Shown here: positions 55,848 to 64,000 of the stretch, piece by piece | Layout of the letters: each line of letters begins with the position of its first letter | How positions within the stretch are numbered: position 1 is the stretch's first letter | NCBI RefSeq assembly: GCF_900177655.1 | Contig: NZ_FXWK01000002.1 | Location: 310,001-374,000 of the forward strand | From: Devosia lucknowensis | GTDB taxonomy: Bacteria > Pseudomonadota > Alphaproteobacteria > Rhizobiales > Devosiaceae | DNA: 64,000 bases | Reading direction: 5' to 3' | Notes under the pieces: model-generated | Seen by the model: the letters and a program-made list of their open reading frames with translations, nothing else | What the model was told of the DNA's origin: nothing | Database searches by the model: none | Program-made: the position numbers and the translations under genes

Positions 55848-57251
55848 TCAGTAGCGATATTCGGCCGACTTGAACGGACCTTCCGGCGTGACGCCGATAT
55901 AGTCGGCCTGGGCCTTGGTGAGCTTAGTCAGCTTGGCGCCGAGCTTGGCCAGGTGCAGCTCGGCAACCTTTTCGTCGAGATGCTTGGGCAGCACGTGCAC
56001 CTTCTTCTCGATCTTGTCGCCATTGGTCCAGAGCTCGATCTGGGCCAGGGTCTGGTTGGAGAACGAGGCAGACATCACGAAGCTCGGGTGGCCCGTGGCA
56101 TTGCCCAGGTTCACCAGGCGCCCTTCGGACAGCAGGATCAGGCGCTTGCCGTTGGGCTGCTCGATCAGGTCGACCTGCGGCTTGACGTTGGTCCACTTGA
56201 AGTTGCGCAGGCCCAGCACGTCGATCTCGTTGTCGAAATGGCCGATATTGCAGACGATGGCCATGTCCTTGAGATTGCGCATGTCGTCGACCATCAGCAC
56301 GTCGCGGTTGCCGGTGGCGGTCACGACGATGTCGGCGCGATGGGCAGCGTCCTCGAGCGTCACAACCTCGAAGCCTTCCATGGCGGCCTGCAGCGCGCAG
56401 ATCGGATCGACTTCGGTGACCAGCACGCGGGCGCCGGCGCCGCGCAGCGATTCAGCCGAACCCTTGCCGACGTCGCCATAGCCACAGACCACGGCGACCT
56501 TGCCGGCCAGCATCACGTCGGTGCCGCGACGGATCGCGTCGACGAGGCTCTCACGGGTGCCGTACTTGTTGTCGAACTTGGACTTGGTGACCGAGTCGTT
56601 GACGTTGATGGCCGGGAACGGCAGCTCGCCCTTGGCGTGCAGCTGATAGAGGCGCATCACGCCCGTCGTGGTTTCCTCGGAAACGCCGCGGATATTGGCG
56701 CGGATGGTCGAATAGAAGGTCGGGTTGGTGGCCAGGCGCTTCTTGATGGTGGCGAAGAAGATTTCTTCTTCCTCGTTGCCCGGCTTGTCGAGAATGGACG
56801 GATCCTTCTCGGCCTTGGCGCCCGTCAGCACCAGCATGGTGGCGTCGCCGCCGTCATCGAGGATCATGTTGGGCGTGCCGCCATCGCCCCATTCCATCAT
56901 GCGGTCGGTGAAGTCCCAGTATTCCTGCAGCGTCTCGCCCTTGTGGGCAAAGACGGGAATGCCGGCGGCGGCGATGGCGGCAGCAGCATGATCCTGGGTC
57001 GAGAAGATGTTGCACGAGACCCAGCGCACGTCCGCGCCGAGCGCCACAAGGGTCTCGATCAGCACGGCAGTCTGGATGGTCATGTGCAGCGAACCGGCAA
57101 TGCGGGCGCCCTTGAGCGGCTGGGCGGCCGCATATTCCTCGCGGATCGCCATAAGGCCCGGCATTTCGATTTCGGCGATGCTGATTTCCTTGCGACCGAA
57201 ATCAGCGAGGGCGATGTCCTTGACCGCGTAGTCGGTCGGGCTCTTGGTCAT
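55848..57251 (-). CDS. ahcY: S-adenosylhomocysteine hydrolase
   Basis: 467 aa from ATG 57251 (the frame is open to 57317 without conservation). It splits S-adenosylhomocysteine into adenosine and homocysteine, using bound [23 protein letters not shown] near the start, [16 protein letters not shown] and the NAD-binding [20 protein letters not shown] (about 250-270) are diagnostic, as is the C-terminal KSAEYRY. Lys and Asp residues of the active site fall in [14 protein letters not shown] promoter-like pair lies 40-65 bases upstream. Confidence 0.97.
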   Translation of the reverse strand: MTKSPTDYAVKDIALADFGRKEISIAEIEMPGLMAIREEYAAAQPLKGARIAGSLHMTIQTAVLIETLVALGADVRWVSCNIFSTQDHAAAAIAAAGIPVFAHKGETLQEYWDFTDRMMEWGDGGTPNMILDDGGDATMLVLTGAKAEKDPSILDKPGNEEEEIFFATIKKRLATNPTFYSTIRANIRGVSEETTTGVMRLYQLHAKGELPFPAINVNDSVTKSKFDNKYGTRESLVDAIRRGTDVMLAGKVAVVCGYGDVGKGSAESLRGAGARVLVTEVDPICALQAAMEGFEVVTLEDAAHRADIVVTATGNRDVLMVDDMRNLKDMAIVCNIGHFDNEIDVLGLRNFKWTNVKPQVDLIEQPNGKRLILLSEGRLVNLGNATGHPSFVMSASFSNQTLAQIELWTNGDKIEKKVHVLPKHLDEKVAELHLAKLGAKLTKLTKAQADYIGVTPEGPFKSAEYRY

Positions 57252-57288
57252 GGGTCGGGCTCCGGCGGGATAGGTTTCGTTGCCCCCT

Positions 57289-57317
57289 CCTATACGGGAG
57301 TGGATGTTACCGATCAA
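57289..57317 (-). promoter_or_regulatory. Probable sigma-70-type promoter of ahcY
   Basis: On the minus strand TTGATC (57317-57312) and TATAGG (57294-57289) are separated by 17 bases. The leader to the ATG is about 30 bases, too short for an SAH riboswitch, and none was recognised. Confidence 0.45.
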
Positions 57318-57461
57318 TGACGGATATAAAGGTTTTGTTATATGGCTTGAGGTGGCGGTTTCTCCGCAGTGAACAACTCGGGCAAGAAGGCTCCCACATC
57401 CACGGATCCGCCCTCGAGCTCGACCCGAGGGCCACTCAGAACGCGGTGGATGTTCATGCAG

Positions 57462-57484
57462 GTCCTCGGGTCAAGCCCGAGGAC
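57462..57484. repeat. Intergenic palindrome between DUF2937 and ahcY genes
   Basis: GTCCTCGGG (57462-57470) and CCCGAGGAC (57476-57484) form a perfect 9-bp stem with a 5-base loop. It lies downstream of the DUF2937 gene (minus strand) and resembles the short palindromic intergenic repeats common in Hyphomicrobiales. It could also act as a terminator hairpin, though no T-run follows. Confidence 0.5.
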
Positions 57485-57523
57485 GGCACGGTAGTGTTGA
57501 TGTCTCCGGAGCAAGCTACAAGG

Positions 57524-58087
57524 CTAGGCCCGTGTCACCCGGATCCTGCTTCGCCCCCTGCCCCGACGGAACGGCAGAGCGCAAACCCGGACCAGCGCGG
57601 ACAAAACCAGATATCCCATGATGAAGCCGGCTCCGGCATAGAGAATGCCTTCCACCGTTACCGGCACGGCCGGCTTGTAGTTTTCAAGCGTTCGGCGGCC
57701 GATATCGCTGTCGAGATAGGCCGGAAGCGATTGGAAACGCTGGACCGGGCCAGCGCCCTGGATCTCGGCAAGCGTCGTGTTCAGCTGCTCATACCGCTGG
57801 AAGGTGGCAACCATGGATGTGCCGCGGCCGGCGAGGAAGTCGTCATTGGACACCGAGTACCGAGCGAGCGCCTGCTGCCGATCCAGGCCGCCCGCTTCCG
57901 CAGCCCGGTCGAAATCCTCGGTAATGACGCGCAGCTCGTCGACCGCGCCGCCAAGACGTTGCGTATATTGCTGCGCATATTCGGGAAACTGGCTGAGCAC
58001 CAGCGCCAGGGCGATACCGCCTGTACTCGCTATAAGCCGCCTCAACACACCCTGGCTCCCCGTTCGCCTCGCTGTACCATTACTCAA
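57524..58087 (-). CDS. DUF2937 family membrane protein
   Basis: 187 aa with two membrane spans: one near the N-terminus (ASTGGIALALVLSQFPEYAQ) and one at about 145-165 (GILYAGAGFIMGYLVLSALV). The FPEYAQQYTQRLGGAVDELR segment is the family signature. The central part would face the periplasm or cytoplasm as a helical domain. The role is unknown. It stands between ptsH and ahcY, in the same direction. Confidence 0.8.
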   Translation of the reverse strand: MSNGTARRTGSQGVLRRLIASTGGIALALVLSQFPEYAQQYTQRLGGAVDELRVITEDFDRAAEAGGLDRQQALARYSVSNDDFLAGRGTSMVATFQRYEQLNTTLAEIQGAGPVQRFQSLPAYLDSDIGRRTLENYKPAVPVTVEGILYAGAGFIMGYLVLSALVRVCALPFRRGRGRSRIRVTRA

Positions 58088-58219
58088 GCAAAAGGCAGGA
58101 AAAAGTCACGGGTTCCATGGCGCTTCGCGCACCGGCCCGACCATGTCCGGCACAATCGCATCGACAGAGGCTGTCTTATGCCAGGAACGGGCTGCCCGAA
58201 CGTCGCGTCCCGTCGTCTC

Positions 58220-58519
58220 TCAGGCCTCTGCCCCGTCCACGTCCTCGTCGAAACCATTGTTGACCAGTTCGACAATGGCTTCGAGCGCTTCCCGCGCCTG
58301 CTTTCCGGTCGCTTGCACGAGGATGGTAGAGCCCGGTCCCGCACCGAGCATCATGAGACCCATGATGGAGTTGCCGGCTACCGAGGTGCCGTCCTTGATC
58401 ACCGAGATCGACGCATCGAAGCATTCGGCCGTGCGCACGAACCGCGCCGAGGCGCGGGCATGCAGGCCCTTGCGGTTGACGATGGTGAGTTGCTGGGCAA
58501 CGGCCCGACTGGCGTCCAC
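58220..58519 (-). CDS. ptsH: Phosphocarrier protein HPr
   Basis: 99 aa. The phospho-acceptor His is in NRKGLHARASARF (residue 21), and the regulatory Ser targeted by HprK in VAGNSIMGLMML (about 51). The cell has HPr, EIIA(Man) and HprK here but no sugar-specific EIIB/EIIC, the incomplete regulatory PTS typical of alphaproteobacteria. It begins 2 bases after the EIIA stop. Confidence 0.95.
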   Translation of the reverse strand: MDASRAVAQQLTIVNRKGLHARASARFVRTAECFDASISVIKDGTSVAGNSIMGLMMLGAGPGSTILVQATGKQAREALEAIVELVNNGFDEDVDGAEA

Positions 58520-58521
58520 TG

Positions 58522-58920
58522 TCAGCTACCCAGAATGGTATTGGCGACGGTGATGTATTTCTTGCCGGCCTCCTGGGCGATGGCGACGGCGTCTTCCATG
58601 CTCATTTCGCCGCGAACCCGGCCCAGCTTGACCAGCATAGGCAAGTTGACGCCGGCGATGACCTCGACCTGCCGGTTCTGCATCACGGAAATGGCCAGGT
58701 TTGACGGCGTGCCGCCGAACATGTCGGTGAGGATGATGACACCGTCCCCGCTATCGGCCCGGTCGATTGCCTTGAGGATATCTTCCCTGCGGCTCTCTGC
58801 ATTGTCCTCGGGCCCAATGGCTATGGTCTCCACATATTCCTGCGGACCGACCACATGTTCCATCGCCAGCTTGAATTCATCAGCCAGCGCGCCATGCGTC
58901 ACCAGAACCAAACCAATCAT
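58522..58920 (-). CDS. PTS EIIA of the mannose type
   Basis: 132 aa from ATG 58920 (ATG 58926 adds two residues). The active-site His is in GLVLVTHGALADEFK (residue 9), and LTDMFGGTPSNLAI is the second family motif. It accepts phosphate from HPr. With no permease encoded nearby, it probably works as a regulator, acting for example through ChvG/ChvI or HprK, as proposed in Brucella and Sinorhizobium. It lies between hprK and ptsH on the same strand. Confidence 0.92.
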   Translation of the reverse strand: MIGLVLVTHGALADEFKLAMEHVVGPQEYVETIAIGPEDNAESRREDILKAIDRADSGDGVIILTDMFGGTPSNLAISVMQNRQVEVIAGVNLPMLVKLGRVRGEMSMEDAVAIAQEAGKKYITVANTILGS

Positions 58921-59062
58921 GCACATTCCCCAGACGGTCGTCGCAGCCGGAATAGCCGGTCGCGGCAACTCTTGCGTCCCCCGTTCGCCGCTCCGCCTGG
59001 AGCCCGGTGGCAAACGGCGGACAGTCTTGTCCCCATCGCCGTGGGTTGCAAGGGATAATTTG

Positions 59063-59530
59063 TCACGGTGCGGCGTGTTGCAGGCTTGCGCGCACCGCTT
59101 CGGCAGCCAGCAAGATCTGATGGCCCAGACTCACGACTCCCGCCTGCGGGATCGGGGCGCGCGGCACAACGCGGCCCAGCACCTCGGTTTGCAGCTCTTC
59201 CTCCTCGACCATGCGGGTGAGTTCCGGGACGAGATCGATCACGAGATCGAGCCTGGCCTTCTGCCGCTGGGGCCGGCTGACAATTCCGCGACCGCGCAGT
59301 TCGATGAGGCCAGCCAGCTGCGGCGGGGCCAGCATCGCGATGCTCTCGCCCTCGAGTACCAGGTCCACCCGGTCATCCGAGACCAGGAGCGCATCCAGGC
59401 CGCGACCTTCCCAGCGATCGAGCAATGCGAGCGACAATGTCGATTTTCCCGCGCCTGAAGGACCGCGCAACAGAACGCCGGTTTCACCCAGGACAAGGCC
59501 TGTCCCATGCACGTTGACTGGTTTGTTCAT
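59063..59530 (-). CDS. hprK: HPr kinase/phosphorylase, short alphaproteobacterial form
   Basis: 155 aa, only the catalytic half of Gram-positive HprK. Walker A LLRGPSGAGKSTLSLALLD (about residues 22-40) and SDDRVDLV follow. The signature region around IELRGRGIVSRP is present. It phosphorylates and dephosphorylates HPr on Ser. It starts 9 bases after chvG, so PTS state and two-component signalling share one operon. Confidence 0.92.
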   Translation of the reverse strand: MNKPVNVHGTGLVLGETGVLLRGPSGAGKSTLSLALLDRWEGRGLDALLVSDDRVDLVLEGESIAMLAPPQLAGLIELRGRGIVSRPQRQKARLDLVIDLVPELTRMVEEEELQTEVLGRVVPRAPIPQAGVVSLGHQILLAAEAVRASLQHAAP

Positions 59531-59539
59531 CGCCCAAGA

Positions 59540-61327
59540 CTATTTGCGGGCCCGCGGCAGCACAATCGTGAAAATGGCACCAGACCGGTCGGTGCGGTTC
59601 TGTGCACGGATTTTTCCCTTGTGGGCATCGACGATCTGCTTGGAGATCGAGAGACCAAGTCCGGAGTGATTGCCGAAGCCATCGCCCTCGGGACGATCTG
59701 TATAGAAGCGCTGGAAGATCCGCCCGACGTCGCCGGTAATGCCGGGGCCTTCATCGGTGACGGTGACGGTGATGGTTTCGCCCTCGGTGGACAGGGCAAC
59801 CGTCACTGTTCCGCCGGTCGGCGAGAAGGACACTGCATTGTCGATCAGATTGGCAAAAACCTGCGCCAGCCGGCTCTCGTGCCCGCTGACCATGGTCGAG
59901 CCGCGACCTGTGCGCTTGCCCATCACCACCTGAACGTCGCGGCCGGCGGCAACGTCCTTCTGGATCGCCACCATGGCCGTCGCCAGCTTTTCGACGTCGA
60001 CGCGCTCGGCACTTTCGCGGGCCAGCTCGGCGTCGAGACGGCTGGCGCTGGAAATGTCGGTGATCAGTCGATCGAGGCGGCGAATGTCGTGCTGGATGAT
60101 GTCGTTGAGGCGCTCCTTGTCCTCCGGCTTTTTCGCCAGTGGCAAGGTCTCGACGGCCGAGCGCAGCGAGGTCAGCGGGTTCTTGAGCTCATGGGCGACG
60201 TCGGCGGCGAACCGCTCGATCGCCTCGATGCGGTTGTATAGGGCGTCGGTCATGCGGCGCAATGCACCGGACAGATGCCCGATCTCGTCTGGCCTGTCGG
60301 TCAGATCGGGAATTTCGGCGCGGGCATCGCCTGCAGTCTGCACCCGTTCGGCAGCCGCGGACAGGCGTCGCATGGGGCCGGCAATCGTGCCGGCGAGCAG
60401 CAGCGACAGCACCACCTGCACGCCCGCTGCGATCATGGCGATCCGCAGGATACTCCAGCGCTCCTGCGCCACCACGGCATCGATATCTCCGGGCTCGGTG
60501 GACAGGAGAATGGCGCCAACGATGGCGCGCAGGCGCTGCACCGGCACTGCGACGGAGACGACGAGCTCGTTCTGTGAATCGACCCGGACGAAATCGGCTG
60601 GAGCGCCCTGCAAGGCCGACGCGACTTCAGGATAGCGCGTCCCTTCGTCTGCCTGGTATTCCTGGTAGGTCGGGTAATTGCCACCTGGCGCCCATGTGAA
60701 GAGCGCATTGAGCCAATCGAAGACAAAGAAGTCGCCGTCGTCGGACGGGGCGGCGGCTTTGCTCAGCACCTCGCCGCGCGCGTAGAGGTTCTCGCTGTCG
60801 AGGATCAGCAGCCCCTGACCGTCATAGATGCGTGCGCGGGTCCGCGTGGGCGTGATCAGGTTGCGCAGCAACGGTGCGACGCTCTCGGGGTTGATGGGGA
60901 ATTCGAGCGTCGGATCGAAATAGGAGAAAGGCGAGATATTGCCCGCCTGGGCGTCGAGCAGCCGGTCGGGATCGACGGAGATGACATCGCTGTCCACCGT
61001 GGCCGACGCGGCAATGGCCGCGGAGATGATTTCGCCCTGGACGCGCAGGGATTGCACCCGCGCTTCGATGAGGCCTGCGCGCCACTGGTTGAGGTAGAGA
61101 ATGCCCACGACCAGCACCAGGAGGCCGGCCATGTTCAACACCACGATCCGGCGCGTGAGGCTCGAGAAGATGGTGAAGTCGATGAAGCGGCGAATGCCGT
61201 CGAAGACCTTGATCAGAGGCTTGAGAACCATGCGCCAGCCCCTCCGGCCGGAACGCTGTGCGTCCTCGTCCGAAGCCGGACCCTGACGGGGTCCGGGATC
61301 AGCAGCATGCTGGTCTAGGCTGGCCAC
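59540..61327 (-). CDS. chvG: ChvG/ExoS-type sensor histidine kinase
   Basis: 595 aa from GTG 61327, preceded by AGGA at 6 bases. One membrane span lies near residues 65-85 (VVLNMAGLLVLVVGILYL), a periplasmic domain of about 200 aa follows, then a second span near 305-325, HAMP (TIAGPMRRLSAAAERV), the His box DVAHELKNPLTSLRSAVETL, and the ATPase lobes (NLIDNAVSFSPTGG, DEGPGI, GLGLSISKQIV). Family members sense acid or envelope stress and control exopolysaccharide, motility and host interaction. It forms an operon with chvI upstream. Confidence 0.93.
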   Translation of the reverse strand: MASLDQHAADPGPRQGPASDEDAQRSGRRGWRMVLKPLIKVFDGIRRFIDFTIFSSLTRRIVVLNMAGLLVLVVGILYLNQWRAGLIEARVQSLRVQGEIISAAIAASATVDSDVISVDPDRLLDAQAGNISPFSYFDPTLEFPINPESVAPLLRNLITPTRTRARIYDGQGLLILDSENLYARGEVLSKAAAPSDDGDFFVFDWLNALFTWAPGGNYPTYQEYQADEGTRYPEVASALQGAPADFVRVDSQNELVVSVAVPVQRLRAIVGAILLSTEPGDIDAVVAQERWSILRIAMIAAGVQVVLSLLLAGTIAGPMRRLSAAAERVQTAGDARAEIPDLTDRPDEIGHLSGALRRMTDALYNRIEAIERFAADVAHELKNPLTSLRSAVETLPLAKKPEDKERLNDIIQHDIRRLDRLITDISSASRLDAELARESAERVDVEKLATAMVAIQKDVAAGRDVQVVMGKRTGRGSTMVSGHESRLAQVFANLIDNAVSFSPTGGTVTVALSTEGETITVTVTDEGPGITGDVGRIFQRFYTDRPEGDGFGNHSGLGLSISKQIVDAHKGKIRAQNRTDRSGAIFTIVLPRARK

Positions 61328-61335
61328 GAGGGTCC

Positions 61336-62052
61336 TTATTGCTCCTTGAAGCGATAACCGACGCCGTACAGCGTTTCGATCATCTCGAAGTCGTCGTCCG
61401 TTGCCTTGAACTTCTTGCGCAGCCGCTTGATGTGGCTGTCGATCGTGCGATCGTCGACATAGACCTGGTCATCATAGGCCGCATCCATCAGCGCGTTGCG
61501 CGACTTGACGACGCCGGGTCGCAGGGCCAGGGCCTGGAGTATGAGGAATTCGGTGACGGTCAGGGTGACGCGCTGCCCCTTCCAGGTACAGGTGTGGCGT
61601 TCTTCGTCCATCACGAGGTTGCCGCGTTCGATCAGCGCCTTGCTTGGCACGGGCTCGGCACCGCCGGTGACTGCACCGGTGGCATCGCGAGGCGCGGAAC
61701 GGCGCAGGATCGCCTTGACGCGTTCCACCAGCAGGCGCTGGCTGAACGGCTTGGTGATGAAATCGTCGGCGCCCATCTTGAGGCCGAACAGCTCGTCGAT
61801 TTCCTCGTCCTTGGAGGTGAGGAAGATCACCGGGACATCGGATTTCTGTCGCAGGCGGCGGAGCAGTTCCATGCCGTCCATGCGTGGCATCTTGATATCG
61901 AGGATGGCCAGATCCGGCTTGTCGGTGGTCAGGCCTTCGAGGCCGGATGCGCCATCGGTATAGGTGGCGACCTGATATCCCTCGGCTTCCAGGGTAAGGG
62001 AAACAGAGGTGAGAATATTGCGGTCGTCATCCACCAGAGCGATCTTGGGCAT
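61336..62052 (-). CDS. chvI: ChvI-type response regulator
   Basis: 238 aa from ATG 62052. Receiver: [18 protein letters not shown], phospho-acceptor Asp in [25 protein letters not shown] and [11 protein letters not shown]. OmpR-type winged helix at about 140-236 ([36 protein letters not shown]). It regulates envelope and metabolic genes with ChvG and is divergent from pckA, which is a ChvI-linked locus in related bacteria. Confidence 0.94.
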   Translation of the reverse strand: MPKIALVDDDRNILTSVSLTLEAEGYQVATYTDGASGLEGLTTDKPDLAILDIKMPRMDGMELLRRLRQKSDVPVIFLTSKDEEIDELFGLKMGADDFITKPFSQRLLVERVKAILRRSAPRDATGAVTGGAEPVPSKALIERGNLVMDEERHTCTWKGQRVTLTVTEFLILQALALRPGVVKSRNALMDAAYDDQVYVDDRTIDSHIKRLRKKFKATDDDFEMIETLYGVGYRFKEQ

Positions 62053-62306
62053 GAACTGCCTTTCTTTTCGTGACGCTAGCTTCAAGCGGCGCACCGGCGT
62101 GCCGGATGCGCCTTTCGAGCGACTTTGCAGGCGACAATTACGTACTAAATAAGGCGCGTCCCGATCTGGCGCCAGTGCCGGATGGAAAATGGCGCCGATG
62201 AGACTTCCGTCTTACGACCCATTGCCGGATGGCTGATGCCCATGGCGCGCCGGTATTTTGCCCGCAATAACCGACCTTGTGAGGTCCGGTGCAGCGGAGA
62301 CAGAAT

Positions 62307-63899
62307 ATGCCGGCGTTCGATCATAAAACTCTCAGGACAAAAGTCGCGAGCGCTGCTGCTTCGCTCAGCGATAACGCCATTGCCCCAACCCTGGTTGCCG
62401 CAGCCGTCGGCGCCGGCGGCGCGCAGCTGACAGCGCATGGCGCCCTCAGCGTCGAGACCGGCGCCTTCACCGGCCGCTCGCCCAAGGACAAGTTCATCGT
62501 CCGTGACGCGCTCACCAGCGACCGTGTGTGGTGGGACAATTCGGGTGCCCTTGCTCCCGAGCAGTTCGACCTGCTGATGGCCGATATCGAGCAGCACCTG
62601 GCGGGGCAGCCGCTGTTCCGGCAGGACCTCCTGGCCGGCGCCGATCCGCAGTTCCAGTACGACGTCACGGTGCTGACCCCCAGCGCCTGGCATGCGCTTT
62701 TCATCCGCAATCTCCTGATCCGGCGCGACGATGGCATTCCGGCCTCGGATGACGCGACGCCCGTCACGATCCTCCATGCACCGCTGTTCCAGGCTGACCC
62801 GGCCCGGCATGGCAGCCGCACCGACACGGTGATCGCCCTCGACATGAGCCGCAACATCGTGCTGATAGCGGGCACGCGCTATGCCGGCGAAATCAAGAAG
62901 AGCGTGTTCTCGCTGTTCAACTTCCACGCCCCCGAGCAAGGGGTGCTGCCGATGCACTGTTCGGCCAATCTCGGGCCCGACGGCGAGGCCGCCCTGTTCT
63001 TCGGCCTTTCGGGTACGGGCAAGACCACGCTCAGCAACGACCCCGCGCGTCCGCTGATCGGCGACGACGAGCATGGCTGGAGCCCAAGCGGCGTCTTCAA
63101 CCTCGAAGGCGGTTGCTACGCCAAGACGGTGAACCTGTCGGCAGAGGCTGAACCCGAGATCCACGCGGCGACGCAGCGTTTTGGCACGGTTCTCGAGAAT
63201 GTGGTGCTTGATGTTAACAATATGCCAGCATTTTCCGATGTAACGCGAACTGAGAACACCCGCGCGGCGTATTCCATCGACGTTTTGCCCTCGATTGCAC
63301 GAGGAAGTGTGGGAAAAACGCCGAAAACGGTGGTGTTCCTGACCGCCGACGCCTTTGGGGTTTTGCCTCCGCTGGCGCGGCTTTCGCCGAACCAGGCCGT
63401 CTATCATTTCCTTTCGGGCTACACGGCCAAGGTTGCGGGTACGGAGCGCGGGGTAACCGAGCCGCAGGCGACGTTTTCGGCATGCTTCGGGGCGCCGTTC
63501 ATGCCGCTCCATCCCACGGTCTACGGCGAGATGCTGGCAAAACGCCTCGCTGAAAGCGGTGCACAAGCCTGGTTGCTCAATACCGGATGGATCGGTGGCG
63601 CCTATGGCACCGGCAAGCGCATCGACATTGCGTCCACGCGCCGGTTGCTGACGGCCGCACTGAATGGCGAGCTCGACCACGTCGACATGCGGTTCGACCC
63701 GCTTTTCGGCTTCGAAGTGCCCATGAATGTACCCGGCGTCGACGACCGCCTGCTCGACCCGCGCCAGTGCTGGGCCGACGGTGAGGCCTACGATATCCAG
63801 GCCGCCAAGCTGGTGGGCCTCTTCCGCAAGAATTTCGAGAAGTTCGGCCCGGAAGCCGACGCAGATGCCGGCCCACGCCTGCAGATGGCGGCCGAATAG
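62307..63899 (+). CDS. pckA: Phosphoenolpyruvate carboxykinase (ATP)
   Basis: 530 aa from ATG 62307 with GGAGA 7 bases upstream (GTG 62289 adds six residues). It converts oxaloacetate and ATP to phosphoenolpyruvate and CO2 for gluconeogenesis. [14 protein letters not shown] binds substrate, [20 protein letters not shown] leads into the P-loop [13 protein letters not shown] (about 233), and GDDEHGW and the [11 protein letters not shown] segment follow. A terminator lies 34 bases after the stop. The 250-base gap to chvI holds both promoters. Confidence 0.97.
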   Translation: MPAFDHKTLRTKVASAAASLSDNAIAPTLVAAAVGAGGAQLTAHGALSVETGAFTGRSPKDKFIVRDALTSDRVWWDNSGALAPEQFDLLMADIEQHLAGQPLFRQDLLAGADPQFQYDVTVLTPSAWHALFIRNLLIRRDDGIPASDDATPVTILHAPLFQADPARHGSRTDTVIALDMSRNIVLIAGTRYAGEIKKSVFSLFNFHAPEQGVLPMHCSANLGPDGEAALFFGLSGTGKTTLSNDPARPLIGDDEHGWSPSGVFNLEGGCYAKTVNLSAEAEPEIHAATQRFGTVLENVVLDVNNMPAFSDVTRTENTRAAYSIDVLPSIARGSVGKTPKTVVFLTADAFGVLPPLARLSPNQAVYHFLSGYTAKVAGTERGVTEPQATFSACFGAPFMPLHPTVYGEMLAKRLAESGAQAWLLNTGWIGGAYGTGKRIDIASTRRLLTAALNGELDHVDMRFDPLFGFEVPMNVPGVDDRLLDPRQCWADGEAYDIQAAKLVGLFRKNFEKFGPEADADAGPRLQMAAE

Positions 63900-63932
63900 C
63901 AACGGGGTCGGGCAGACCGCATCAAACAAGAA

Positions 63933-63955
63933 GGGCGCCGACGAGGCGCCCTTTT
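63933..63955 (+). terminator. Intrinsic terminator of pckA
   Basis: GGGCGCC (63933-63939) pairs with GGCGCCC (63945-63951), followed by TTTT. Confidence 0.85.
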
Positions 63956-64000
63956 CGTTTGCCGCAGCCGACTGTCGTCTCCGTCAACGCGACCTCAATT

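Noticed and set aside
57252..57330. SAH riboswitch upstream of ahcY
   Set aside because: The inferred transcript leader is about 30 bases, and no pseudoknot-like conserved core was recognised.
55764..59458. Two long plus-strand frames (518 and 713 codons)
   Set aside because: Antisense of ahcY, ptsH, EIIA and hprK, all of which have clear catalytic motifs on the minus strand.

Overview
The window looks like the chromosome of a Hyphomicrobiales alphaproteobacterium, probably Devosia or a close relative. The evidence is the divergent pckA / chvI-chvG-hprK-EIIA(Man)-HPr block followed by ahcY, a DivL-type kinase and tsaE, together with high-GC codon use. The genus is inferred; no 16S rRNA gene is present.

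1-27.1 kb is a surface-polysaccharide (O-antigen/capsule) locus. Two nucleotide-sugar routes can be read nearly completely. One is the WbpA-WbpB-WbpE-WbpD-WbpI route to UDP-ManNAc(3NAc)A, accompanied by a WbpG amidotransferase with its own HisH/HisF pair that would convert an acetamido to an acetamidino group. The other is the FnlA-FnlB-FnlC route to UDP-L-FucNAc, followed by a WbuB-like transferase. A WbpM-type 4,6-dehydratase precedes an unusual fused short-chain reductase + phosphoglycosyl transferase that probably starts the repeat unit. Wzx-like flippase, Wzy-like polymerase, a GT2, a GT4, a polytopic membrane protein, an RmlB, a WbqC-like protein, a methyltransferase and a PhyH-type dioxygenase complete the set.

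27.1-41.0 kb is a mobile/decaying accessory region ending at the 3' end of a tRNA-Arg(CCG). It has an intact tyrosine recombinase and an intact two-gene module: a GIY-YIG/DUF4357-like protein and a soluble AAA+ protein with an FtsH-type M41 zinc-protease domain. It also has an integrase fragment fused onto the protease gene end, a complete IS3-family element with a 4-bp target duplication inside a Na/Pi-cotransporter pseudogene, and a broken polyol-type operon (FGGY kinase, SDR, HAD phosphatase). Fragments of NERD-type and defence-like genes lie next to the tRNA. Two related repeat loci, each with four about 21-bp-spaced GTAAC boxes plus a GACCTAC/GTAGGTC hairpin, lie about 6.8 kb apart in direct orientation.

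41.0-64 kb is mostly conserved chromosome: tag; a kaiC-kaiB-HWE kinase operon; FKBP isomerase; lytic transglycosylase lipoprotein; CheY-like regulator; polA followed immediately by a RusA-like gene; a DUF559 nuclease gene bracketed by two long GC-rich repeats; DUF1810; tsaE; divL (Tyr in place of the phospho-acceptor His); ahcY; DUF2937; HPr; EIIA(Man); hprK; chvG; chvI; and divergent pckA with its terminator.
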